Assembly: GCF_030035675.1 (NCBI RefSeq)
Contig: NC_084489.1
Span: forward strand, 19,307,501-19,371,500
Direction of reading: 5' to 3'
DNA length: 64,000 nt
Source: Rhineura floridana
Taxonomy: Eukaryota; Chordata; Lepidosauria; Squamata; Rhineuridae
The notes under the pieces were generated by a model. The model had not been told where the DNA came from. It ran no database searches and worked only from the letters and a program-made list of their open reading frames with translations. Of the stretch, positions 10,750 through 20,419 are shown one piece after another. The first letter of the stretch is position 1; each line of letters opens with the position of its first letter. The translations under genes were made by a program, and so were the position numbers.

Positions 10750-10840
10750 ATCACTGCGTCAGAGCTATGCAAACAAATGACACTCTTAGAAGCACCAAAC
10801 TAGACTATATAAGGGGCAGCACTGAAGGGTTCTGCTACAA
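10750..10840 (+). promoter_or_regulatory. CCK: CCK promoter: CRE/TRE-like site and TATA box
   Basis: A 'ctgcgtcaga' site (core 10,755-10,761) matches the combined CRE/TRE element known from mammalian CCK promoters. A TATA box 'tatataagg' follows at 10,806-10,814, and an octamer-like 'atgcaaac' sits at 10,767. The roughly 45-bp spacing between CRE and TATA and the position just upstream of a donor-bearing non-coding exon fit the known CCK promoter. Transcription should start about 25-30 bases after the TATA box. This is inferred from layout and not measured. Confidence 0.75.
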
Positions 10841-10899
10841 CTTCAAGGCTGCATCTGCTCTCTGTGTACAGCAGTAGCAATCTGCACCTCATTTAAAAG
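10838..10899 (+). other. CCK: CCK exon 1, 5' untranslated (start approximate)
   Basis: The segment from the expected start site runs to the donor 'aaaag|gtagga' at 10,900. It carries no ATG-led frame that continues into exon 2. Mammalian CCK also has a short non-coding first exon. The start coordinate is an estimate from the TATA box. Confidence 0.6.
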
Positions 10900-11382
10900 G
10901 TAGGATATGATGTTCCACTGAGAAAGTCTACCATTTTTGCAGGGGGAGGGAAAATAAAACTACTGCTGGCTGGCTTCTTCACTTATTTTTTTGTAGTTAG
11001 AGTTTTTCTCAGACTACACTGAGTTTTTCTTAGAAATGTTAAGGATAAAATCAGTTGTGATCTTCCAAATTGTGAAAGGCAGTTCTGCAAGCACTTCTCA
11101 TTTAAAAAATGTTCCTCTCTGCCTTTCTTAATCTTTCATTAAACATGTTCAGTGTTCATTCCCTGCATTCTGAGAAAGTATCTTGGGCAACAAACCCAGA
11201 TTGTCATATTGTTACTGTTTTCAATAAGAACTATTGCTGTATCGTGTGACCTGTGCTATATCAAAAGGGAAAGTTACACTAACTTTCCCTTTTGAGATAT
11301 GAAATATTTTTGAAGCCCCAATCTAAAATTTATCAGGCAGAATTCAGATTATTATTATTATTTCAGTTACATTTCCACATGC

Positions 11383-11475
11383 AGTGCAATCCTATATATG
11401 TTTATTCTTCAGAAGTAAGCACATTGAATTCAATGGAACTTCCTCCCAGGTAAGTGTGTATAGGATTATAGCCAT
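11383..11475. repeat. 85-bp palindromic repeat, copy 3
   Basis: 'gtgcaatcctatatatg' to 'gtgtataggattatagcc' with central 'ttgaattcaatggaac'. A clean member. Confidence 0.75.
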
Positions 11476-12137
11476 AATGGGTTATGGATGAGGGGCTAGG
11501 GAAGTTATATTATTTGAATTTTGATATCTGTGCTACAATATTGGCAATAGGGTTCTTTCTGATACCTCACTTCCAGTTTGTTGTTTGGTACACAGATACT
11601 GGATGCAGAATAAAATGTTAGCAGTCTCACTTTTGTTTAATTCTACCATGATGCTGGTTGCAGAGTCTGTAATGAATGAATTATGCACTCTAATTTACTT
11701 ATTTACTTTAAGGAACTTGGTAATTTTAGCATGCAATAGATAGTTTGACACAATCCAGCCAAATGCAAAAATTTAAGTCCTCCTGTTGGGTTAAACACAC
11801 ATTGCACTTTCCAACTGGAATAAATGGGTTTTACCTTTAGCTGGATCATATTCTGATTTCTCAGATGAATATGAAACATATCTAATATTTAAGCTTATAA
11901 TGAATATGCCAAATTGTGGATATGTGCAAAATCAGTCATTCACTTTACATTTCTTTAGGTCTCACACAAGTATCTTCAGATGTGCACTTTCTCTCCCTCA
12001 AGCATCCTCACTCAGGCATAAATATTAATTGTATATTCCACACACTTGAATGTGAATTGAAACCTCCTAAGGGTGCACAGAATGGCAGACTAAGGGCACA
12101 ATCTCAGACTACTTTAGTGCAGATCAGTACCTTTTAT

Positions 12138-12213
12138 TCTGCAATCCTATGCATGTCTATTCAGAAATAGGTCCCACTGAATTCTGTGAGACTTGCATAT
12201 GGGATTGCACCCT
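12138..12213. repeat. 85-bp palindromic repeat, copy 4
   Basis: 'tgcaatcctatgcatgtc' to 'gggattgcacc' with central 'ccactgaattctgtgag'. Confidence 0.65.
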
Positions 12214-12883
12214 TAATCATTTTGCCCTATTCTCAAATCAGTGTGGTAATTAAAATGCTCTTTCTTATGAGCAAATTTTGCAATTCTAGTCTATATTAGT
12301 GAATGCAAATCTGGAACTGGAATAGTGGATATATATTTCCTCTAGATAAATTAATGCAGAGTACAAAAGGTGTGATTTTGTGGCATTGCATACCTGACAA
12401 TTGCATACCTAACATACCTGATCCACACATACACTATCCTGCAAGGAAATCAACACCATTGATTTTTCTACATGTAAAGATACTATACAGTGACAAAGAA
12501 CAACCAGAAATATGCTTTTCAAAGCAGAACATCTCACCCTTTTAAAAAAGGGGAAAGTTATTTCCCTCCAGCACTGCTGTGCCTAAAATCAAGCAAAAGA
12601 GAAAGTGATGAATGTTTTCAGTTGGCCAAGGCAGGAAGGGCATTCTCCCATCAAACAGCCTTGTGATGAACTGGTGATCTCTGCACAAGCCATAATCAAC
12701 CATGGGCACTGATGCTATTTCTTCAGCAATTAACGACATCTCTTTCTAATGGCGCCTCCAGAATTTTTTTATTTTTTTATTTGCTTGGAAGAAGCAGATG
12801 TGGTGGGGCAGGAGTTGTGTGTGAAAAGTGCTATCTGCGCCTTTTTAGATTCTTGACAACCTCTTCTTCCTTTTCCTTTCCAG

Positions 12884-13135
12884 CTATGTACAGTGGGATC
12901 TGCACCTGTTTGTTCCTGGCTGTGCTGTCCATGAGCTCTTTGGGACAGCAGACTTCAGGGTCGCACAATGGCAGTCCCGTGGTCACCGATCTTGAGCAGA
13001 GCTTGCTAGAAAGCCATCGGCATGTCCGTACCCCAGCAGGCTCCGGGAAATCTATTCAGCAGGTGGATGGCAGCATTGACCAAAAAGCCAACCTGGGAGC
13101 TCTCTTGGCCAAATACCTCCAGCAAGCCCGGAGAG
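12884..13135 (+). CDS. CCK: CCK exon 2 (coding from 12,886)
   Basis: The acceptor ag is at 12,882-12,883 after a long pyrimidine tract. The ATG is two bases into the exon, as in mammals. The donor is 'gagag|gtatat' at 13,136. It codes residues 1-83 plus one base of a Gly codon: signal peptide, propeptide and the start of the larger CCK forms. It ends just after an Arg-Arg pair at the position where human has Arg-Lys, the cleavage site that releases CCK-33. Confidence 0.95.
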
Positions 13136-16097
13136 GTATATTTTGATTAATTTTTCTACCCAAGATATTGGTGTCAAAGAAATGCTCTCTAAAATACAGC
13201 ACATGAGTAGATCCAAATTGAAGTCAGGGTGATCTCATGACATTTTGCAGAGCATAGGCAAAAAAATTGCATCTTGTTAGTCCAGCCGGTGGAGAAGGTT
13301 GTCATTGGTTAGGTAGGTCGATTCTTCAACACATACTGGAGTGACTGATGCCTTCCCAACTTAACCTATCCAAAATTTCTATCCAGTTCACCCCAGCTCA
13401 GCCAATGATGGGCAACTGGCCTGATCCTGCTCTTCTTGTGTTCTTATGTAATGCAAGCCCTTCTGGCCAGCCATGACAGCACTATAGAATGTTCAGGAGC
13501 AATGTTCCTCTAAATACCAGATGCTGGAGAGAGGCAATAGGGCAGGGCTATCACCTTCATGCCCTGTTTGTAATCTTCACAACAGCAAATGAGAACCTAT
13601 AAGATAACTGAAGAGGGTGAAGAACAACAGAGAGGTTCCTGAATTGGATTCCAAAGGGCACCTGTTATCTGAGCAATCAGTTCTTAATCCAAGATCATCT
13701 CCCTCTTTGTACTTTTAGGGTGAACGTTTTCTCAATAGCCACATTTGGATTGATTTGCCCAGAATAAACTACGCTGGGGTGGCAAGAGTCCTCTAGGATG
13801 CAAGTCAGAGCCTATGTCTCTATTTCAACATTTTTGTGACAGCAAAAGGATTAATGCCATGGAGGACATTTTCCCCCTTCCTATATGGTTCATTACTTAC
13901 CATGCAATCCTGTACATGATTATTCAGAAGTCCCAATATTTCAGTGGGGTTACTCCCTTGTAAGTAGGTTTGAGTGTGCAGCTTTACAGCATGATCCTGT
14001 GCATGTCAGCTCAGAACTAAGTCCCACTGATTTCAGTGAGGCTTATTTATTCCCAAGTAAATGTGTATAGGACTGCAGCCTTACAGTCCTATACACCATG
14101 TACATTATGTTCACTTTGCATTTCTGCCATTTGGGCATTTAGGCATTAATCACTGCATCAGTAAATGAAAGCATAGCTTAGTTATGCATTCATACCTTTT
14201 GGCACTTGCCATTTTATCAAAGAAACTTTCAGCATTTATGGTCATAAGCTGTGGAAAAACATTGTTACACAGTCTTCATTCGTGTGGAGTGTTTTCAGAA
14301 GCCCCACTTGGATTAAATAACAGGTTGCATTCTAAATCAGACAACTTCCCTTACTGGCAAATTCCAAAGGGGTGGTAATGTTAGGCTGCAATCCTACACA
14401 CTTACCTCGGAATAGGTCCCATTGAATCCAATGGAGGTTACTTCTGAGTAGCAGCAATGTAGTGGTAAATTCAAAAGTGCAGGGTCCCTTCATATTGGTC
14501 ACAGCCATGCCCCCTCCCCCCTTTTTTTGCTTCTGAGTTAAGAATGAGATCCTTGTCAATGCCTTCTCCCATAAGAACAGACATCCCTTGGAACAAATAA
14601 GCATGAAAGGGAAGAATGTTAGCTACTGAGAAGAGTCTTCTTGGTGGCTGACTTGCCTCCTTTCACTCTGATTGGCTCCAGTCAGCAGGAAAGGACAAGG
14701 AAGCATGTTAGAAGACTCTTCCTTTCATACTGATTGGCTCACAGGATGCTGGAGACATAGGGACCTGCTGGAACCCTGCTCCCAAAAAAGTAAGGGGTCT
14801 AAGACCCCCTGAGACCCTGGATGACTGCACTCCTGCTTATCCTATATGCTACAACCTCTCCCAGGCTCCTACTGTTCCTCCTACAGGGTCCTGCTCCCAA
14901 AACAGTAAAGGGTCTAAGATCCCCCGAGATACTACACCCCTGCCGTGTAGACATGTTTGGCTTTTAGATCAAAGAATGCCTTCTTTACAAATGAATCTTC
15001 AGAACAACTGTGCTGCAATACATTGTTACATGTCCAGGTTAAGTTTTCAGTCACTCATAATTCAAATGAGTGTGTGAAGTCTTTTGATTTTAATAGTTGC
15101 CCCATGTCGGAAGAATAACCTCTTGTACTTTTTATATTTTTTATCACATTTGTATTCCCTCTTTCCTCCAATAAGTTCAGGATGATCTATGTTAAACTAC
15201 ACAATTTTGTTTTCACAACAACCTTGTGAGGTAGGTAAACCTTAAAAATAGCCACATGCCAACTTTATGACAGAAAAGGGATTTGTCTCTATTTTTCAAA
15301 ACTGCTGTACATTATGAGTAAAGCAGAGATGCTTCTAAAATACTGGCACTGTGCTTTCTAGTGTTATAGTAGGATACATTGATCAATGGCAAACCGCTGT
15401 AGCAGTAGAACCAGAGTTCATTAACTGTTGTCTTCTGTCTTGACCAGAGATGATTGTTGCCTGCTGCAGATATTGATTAGTAATCTTATTTGTGGTCTTA
15501 TTCAGATAAAGCACCATCTGGCAAGAGTTAGATCAGGATGGATCACATCCATGGGTTTGGTGGCCCCTAGTGACTAAATCTTGTTGATGGGGAAGGGCTC
15601 AGTAACAGAGTGAAAGCTTTGCATGCAGAAGGTCTCAGACTTAATCACTGATGTCACCATTAAGTCCCCTGTTCAAAACCCTGGAGAGACACTCAGCAGA
15701 CAACACTAAGCCAGCTGGACCAATGGTCTGACTCGGTACAGCAGCTTCTTATGTTCCTGTGACTTCCGTTGAAGAGTTCTGTGCTGTTAGGTGACACCTC
15801 TTAATAATATCTTGCAAAACAACCAACCCCTGGGACCATGCAGATATGCGATATGCATCAAACATATTCACTATCTACTCTACACAGCTGATGAAGCAAT
15901 TTCATGTAAATCTTTGTTGTTACAGTATAGTGTTTTTTAATGAATGCATACTTTTTAATTTTTTAGGTTCTACTGGAAAGGTCTCTGTAATGGGACTACA
16001 GAGTTTTGATCCTACACACAGGATAAGAGACAGAGACTACACAGGCTGGATGGATTTTGGACGCCGCAGTGCTGAAGAATATGAGTATTCTTCTTAA
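12886..16097 (+). CDS. CCK: Preprocholecystokinin (spliced: 12,886-13,135 and 15,967-16,097)
   Basis: Precursor of the gut/brain peptide hormone cholecystokinin, secreted through dense-core vesicles and acting on CCK1/CCK2 receptors to control gallbladder and pancreas secretion and satiety. The spliced frame is 126 residues. Residues 1-20 form a hydrophobic signal peptide ([20 protein letters not shown]), followed by an acidic propeptide, the conserved '[16 protein letters not shown]' block, and the bioactive C-terminus [11 protein letters not shown]. The Gly donates the amide, and RR is the dibasic cleavage site. The tail SAEEYEYSS has the tyrosines that are sulfated in the family. Length and exon structure match vertebrate CCK. 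Two residues stand out: Thr replaces the Met of mammalian CCK-8, and an Arg stands where human has Ser four positions before the octapeptide. The downstream neighbour TRAK1 is also CCK's neighbour in mammals. Gastrin is excluded by the flanking residues and synteny. Confidence 0.95.
13897..14084. repeat. 85-bp palindromic repeats, tandem pair (copies 5 and 6)
   Basis: Two adjacent units (about 13,897-13,984 and 13,985-14,084), each running 'gcaatcctgtacatg' to 'gtgtgcagctttaca' or 'gtgtataggactgcagcc'. Each centres on a self-complementary 'cccactgatttcagtgagg'-like core. Consensus ends 'tgcaatcctatacat' and 'tgtataggattgca' are inverted, so each unit folds on itself. At least ten copies lie in the window. 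No coding content. The superfamily is unknown to me. Confidence 0.75.
14383..14447. repeat. 85-bp palindromic repeat, copy 7
   Basis: 'ctgcaatcctacacactt' to 'ggttacttctgagtag' with central 'cccattgaatccaatggag'. Its right end is cut by the next MITE. Confidence 0.7.
14448..14945 (+). mobile_element. hAT-like MITE, 'GTGTAG' family, copy 3, with partial tandem repeat
   Basis: It starts 'cagcaatgtagtgg' and runs through 'cagggtcccttcat' and 'gtctaagaccccctgagacc' to 'tgcactcctg' near 14,837. A 50-bp segment 'gctacaacctctcccagg...' follows, then a second 3' end 'gtctaagatcccccgag' closing 'ctacacccctg' at 14,941. The 50-bp segment also follows copy 1 (7,303-7,345). Confidence 0.65.
15590..15765 (+). 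repeat. tRNA-Ala-derived SINE
   Basis: 'agggctcagtaacagagtg', 'ctttgcatgcagaaggtc', 'cctggagagacactc', 'gacaacactaagccagctgg' and 'cagcttcttatgttcc' appear in the family order. The B box is decayed. Confidence 0.75.
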
Positions 16098-16350
16098 AGA
16101 GTACTCTTCTGAAAGAGCTTCAAACTATGCTTAAAAGAAATGAAAATCAACTCCCATTTCTGTACAGGAAAAAATGTCATCCTTTTCAGATCAGTGTTTT
16201 AAAAGAAACATATGTACTTGATGTAAATTTGTCTGTAAAACTATACAATGCAATATATATTATATAAACATATGCAGAATTTTCCAGAAAAAATCTCTCC
16301 TACAGTTTCTTACCACTCATTGTAGACATATTAAAAAGTATTTCACTCAT
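15967..16350 (+). CDS. CCK: CCK exon 3: coding 15,967-16,097 then 3' UTR
   Basis: Acceptor 'aattttttag' ends at 15,966. Two bases complete the Gly codon, then 42 codons and TAA at 16,095-16,097. The octapeptide codons are at 16,035-16,058. The 3' UTR end is uncertain: a TATAAA variant (about 16,262), ATTAAA (16,330) and AATAAA (16,691) are all candidate poly(A) signals. The drawn end follows ATTAAA. Confidence 0.9.
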
Positions 16351-16999
16351 CTGTCTGTTGTTTGATCACCACAATTGTTGATGCGTGTCACAATCCACTG
16401 CAAAAGCAAAATGCTTTCCAATCATTCATACACTATTAATCTGAACAACTTCCAAAGGAGTGCTTTTTTAGAAAAAGAAAAAACCCTGTTAGAGCATGTT
16501 ATAGACAATCTGTCCAGATATCAACATGAAAAGCATTTTCATGGTTATAATCCACTTAAAAAAATAATTCAAACAAATCTCGAATGACTATAATGAGTGC
16601 CGCATCAGCAGCTAAACATTTCACCTTTAGGTTCAATATTTTTCTCTTGTGAAGTAAATGTGAACATTCTGCTACAATTATTAATTCCAGAATAAACAGA
16701 ACATCCCTTGCCTCATGGTGACTTATACATTTGTTTTGAAGTACAAGATGAACTTTTCCCATCCATCACCGCAGAAAGAATGTGGTTACTTTGCTATGGT
16801 TAGAAGAAATACAGTGTGGCTGATACAATAATTTGCATTAGAACTCCAGAGTTGATTGTTTTGCTAACGCAGGATCAGCCTCATCCACTTGCCTACCACT
16901 CATCCATACCTTAAGAGTTTCAGGACAGGTAAGGGAAAAGGTAACAATTCCTTCCCTTGTCTGGACAAGCCTGGGGGCTTGCTAACAGTACGTCCCTGC
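16351..16999. other. CCK-TRAK1 intergenic, unassigned
   Basis: No gene recognised. It may include the far end of the CCK 3' UTR if the AATAAA at 16,691 is used. Confidence 0.4.
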
Positions 17000-17815
17000 T
17001 CCCATGAAATCCCATAGCTCTGAACTGTCTCTGGCTTCAAAATCAGGGAGCACACAGAGATGCAAATATTTTAGTAAAGGGATATATCTCACCTGAGCTT
17101 GCTTGCTTGCTCATTACTGAGTGAATTTCAACAGAGATTAGTGTAAAGAATTTATGGGTAGTTGATAGTCAAAACTGAGGTCTGGGAGTGTGGTCAATGA
17201 GCACGCCATAGACTATGGTAAAAACATTTATTAAGAAAATGAATGATCATGATCATTTCCAAATCACAAACCCAGCAAAATATAATATAACCGAGAGGTT
17301 GCTTGAGATAATACAACCACTAAAAAATAACAAAGCTAAGATAAACCTGGCTAAACACTTAAGAACTCTAAGGTTCCTCAGCAAAATAACAACAGGCTGT
17401 TAGCATAGTCAGTTACCAGGTGGTCAGAGTCAGATGGAAGAGCAGAGTCCTGATGTAGGTGCAATGTAAATCCTCCAGGCCCACAGCAGGCTGTTCCAAA
17501 AATTAAGACCCACCCCTCAGGAGTTGACTTTGAGGCTCTGGCTCCAGAAAAATGTAAAGGTTTAAAAACACTTTCCCCCAAACTACCCAGCAACAGGACT
17601 AACAAATCACAGACTAGGAAGGGTGTGACCCTTCAAGGCCTTGGTGGCACAGCTAATTTCGTTACTAAGTTAACCTTAAACATAGGTGCATCTACTTAGG
17701 TTAATCAAATCTATAACACTTTCCAATATGCTGACAGCAAAATGCAAAGTTATTAGCACAGACCGCCTTTCAAAATTAATGTCAGCAACAAAATGGATCC
17801 CATTCATGACAGTTG
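17000..17815 (-). mobile_element. Possible solo LTR-like remnant
   Basis: On the - strand about 0.8 kb begins near 'tgtcatgaatggg' and has a promoter-like first part and an 'aataaatg' poly(A) signal late, without coding sequence, as an LTR would. I found no matching target duplication and no internal region, so this is only a suggestion. If real, it is an old, non-coding fossil. Confidence 0.3.
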
Positions 17816-17877
17816 GGAAGGGAAAAGCAGCCCCGTACTTCTAACAGCTATAGAACAGGTGAGTGGAAGGTAGATTA

Positions 17878-18010
17878 CTTATTTATTTATTATATTTATT
17901 ACATATATGCCATCTTTCCTCTGAGCAGCTCAAGGTGCCATGCAAACCTCCCAATTTTATTCTCACAAGAACCCTGCGTAGGTAGAATTCTGGGTGATTT
18001 GAAGATCAGC
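17878..18010 (-). repeat. SINE/LINE 3'-end fragment (MIR-like)
   Basis: 'tatatgccatctttcctctg', 'cagctcaaggtgcc' and 'tctcacaagaaccctg' parallel the reversed SINE 3' part at 29,362-29,580. Confidence 0.5.
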
Positions 18011-18014
18011 AAGG

Positions 18015-19030
18015 ATTTCTGATTTCCCTGATGTTTATCAATGACAACAGAATAACTCCCCTCTCGCTTAATTATATGCTGAAATGAAGAGAGTTTGAGG
18101 GGGACATAAAATCAGGAGTGGGTTTTTGTGTGAAAGGACTGTGAGCTCTGTTTAGTTCTGGTACTGAAAACAAATCCCTGGGCTCCAGATTATTTTATTC
18201 TAATTTATGTATTTAATACCAGGCTCCAGTTGGTGGATCTGGAGGTTCTAGTGAAAAAGTAGATCCTGCAAACCGGATGTGTTCTCAAACCTGCTGTAGC
18301 AGAGGGGATTTTGAGAGGTATCATTTTCTGCATGATAAGCTGTACCTAATGAAATTCCCTCTTCTACATAATTACTAAAAGAGAAAGATGCAGAAATGCA
18401 CATATCCAGGTTGCCCAGAAAGAGGCTGTCCTCATTTACTTTAGAGATGCCCCTCCCAGCAGGTGCAAAGTTACCCAGGCATCTTCTAGCAATGCCCCAG
18501 ATGTTATTGTGCTGGAGGTTAGAGAGGTGGTCTTAAGCAGAGGGCCATTTGAGGCATGCCCAAGTGGGCATAGCTCTGTAAAATGTGCAAATCAAGTCAG
18601 TTGTGGGAGGAAAGGATGAGTCTCCTGAATGCCAGATCTATTTAAAGCATTGTGCAGCATGCAACACATATACTCATGAACTCCTCCAAGAGGAGGCCTG
18701 GATACTTTCAGGAAGCACCATAAGACTTTGCTGCTGGGCTTTTAGCCACAAGGGTTAAACAGGTGGGGCAATTTTAGTTCCTTTATAATTAGGGATGAGT
18801 GAGAATTCTACTCATTTTGGATTTAGCACTAGGTTTTTCAACGGTTTGCAGAGTGATCCTGTTTGTTCCAAACTTCAGCAGCTTTCCCACTGACACTAGA
18901 TTTCTCTCTCTTGAATATTCCTTCAAATACATTGGTCTTTTGTTGATTTTACTCACAGCACAACAGTACAGGTTGCTCACTCTCTGCCACCCCCCTCCAC
19001 TCAAATGATCCACTCAAGTAATTACAACTT
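18015..19030. other. Unassigned intergenic
   Basis: No gene recognised. Confidence 0.4.
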
Positions 19031-19039
19031 GATAGGTAT

Positions 19040-20115
19040 AACTGAAACTTGGTGGGATGATTCCCATGACTGAGTTTTCCCAGGGATTGATGTTAGGCTG
19101 CCTGGTCTGTAGTTCCCCGGTTCCTCCTTTTTGCCCTTTTTGAAGATAGGGACAACATTAGCTCTCCTCCAGTCATCTGACACTTCACCAGTCCTCCATG
19201 ATTTCGCAAAGATAGTAGATAGCTGTTCTGAGAGTTCTTCAACCAGTTCCTTAAATACTCTAGGATGCAGTTTATCAGGCCCTGCTGATTTGAACTCATT
19301 CAAAGTGATTAGGTATTCCTTGACGGTTTGTCTGTCTCAAGCTCCAATCCTGCCCCTTCTACTTCATGTTTCCCAGGAGGGTCATAGAACCTTTTTTGGG
19401 AGAAGACTGAGCCAAAGTAGGAATTGAGCACTTCTGCCTTTTCTTTGTCATCTGTTATCATTTTGACATTGAGTAGCTGTGCCACCATTTGTTTTCTCTG
19501 TCTTTTACTATGGATGTACCTGAAGAAAGCTTTTTTGTTGCTTTTAGCATCTCTCGCTAACTTGAGCTCATTCTCAGCTTTAGCCTTCCTGACGCCATCC
19601 CTGCAATTCTGTGATACCTGCCAGTACTCTTCCTTTGTGGCCTGGTCTTCTTTCCACTTCCTGAATATGCCCTGTTTTTGTTTTCAGATAATCTCTAAGC
19701 TGTTTGTGAAGCCACACTGGCTTCTTCTGCTGTTTTCCCCCTTTTTTCCTTGTTGGAATTGCTTGCCATTGCGCTTTTAGAATGTCCTTTTTTAGAAACT
19801 CCCACTCATCTTGGACTCCTTTTTTCATTAGGGTTGCTTGCCATGGAACCGTACTTACAATTCTTCTGAGTTTATTAAAATCAGCTTTCCTGAAGTCCAG
19901 GGTGCGCATATGGCTACTCTCAGCTTTTGCTTCTGTTAAAATCAAGAATTCAAGTACGGTGTGGTCACTTTCTCCCAGAGTTCCTGTAACGGCCTCTTCA
20001 TCCACCAACTCATCTCTGTTGGTTAGAATCAAGTCCAGGATAGCTGATCCTCTGGTTGCTAGTTATCTCCAACACAAGTCAGACATTTCTTGGAGGGACC
20101 GTGTTTGGTCTGAAA
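19040..20115 (-). mobile_element. CR1 LINE fragment (endonuclease end to N-terminal RT)
   Basis: On the - strand, pieces of CR1 ORF2 are readable. From 20,110 down is the end of the endonuclease ('GESDHTVLEF'), then the linker with 'WLHKQLRDYL' and a 'DAKSNKKAFF'-type motif, then the start of the reverse transcriptase ('SAGPDKLHPRV', 'DDWRRANVVPIFKKG') and 'GNYRPGSLTSIPGK'. It is truncated before the RT catalytic motif, so it cannot move. CR1 is the main amniote LINE. Confidence 0.85.
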
Positions 20116-20271
20116 AGTCCTTCTCTGTTATCATCCTCCCAGTCTCCCTCAAAGAAGAGACCCAGAGAATGGCCTCAGATGAAGATCTAAGGGTCTGAGC
20201 AGGTTGACATCAGGAGAGATGTTCCAGAAGATATTGGGGTCCTGAATCGTAAAGGTTGGGTTTACCCTAGG

Positions 20272-20412
20272 TTGAGAAGTCTGTGGCCCTCCAGATGTTG
20301 TTAGACCCCAATTCCCAGCAGCCCCAGCCAGCATGGCCAATGGATAAGGATGATGGAAGTTGTAGCTCAGCAACATCTGGAGGGCTGCAGGTTCCAGGTC
20401 CCTGCTGTAAAA
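20272..20412. repeat. Palindromic hAT-like MITE
   Basis: 'tgtggccctccagatgttgt' is mirrored by 'caacatctggagggctgcag', with central 'ccagccagcatggccaatgg'. This is the 9,772 family. Confidence 0.75.
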
Positions 20413-20419
20413 GAACAGC

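Larger units (their letters stand above)
10900..12883 (+). other. CCK: CCK intron 1
   Basis: It runs from gt at 10,900 to the acceptor 'cttttcctttccag' ending at 12,883. It contains palindromic repeats at 11,383-11,475 and 12,138-12,213. The rest is AT-rich and unassigned. Confidence 0.65.
13136..15966 (+). other. CCK: CCK intron 2
   Basis: 2.8 kb, phase 1. It holds palindromic repeats (13,897-14,084; 14,383-14,447), a hAT-like MITE (14,448-14,945), a partial MIR-like SINE end near 15,130-15,260 and a tRNA-Ala SINE (15,590-15,765). No further exon is seen. Confidence 0.8.
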
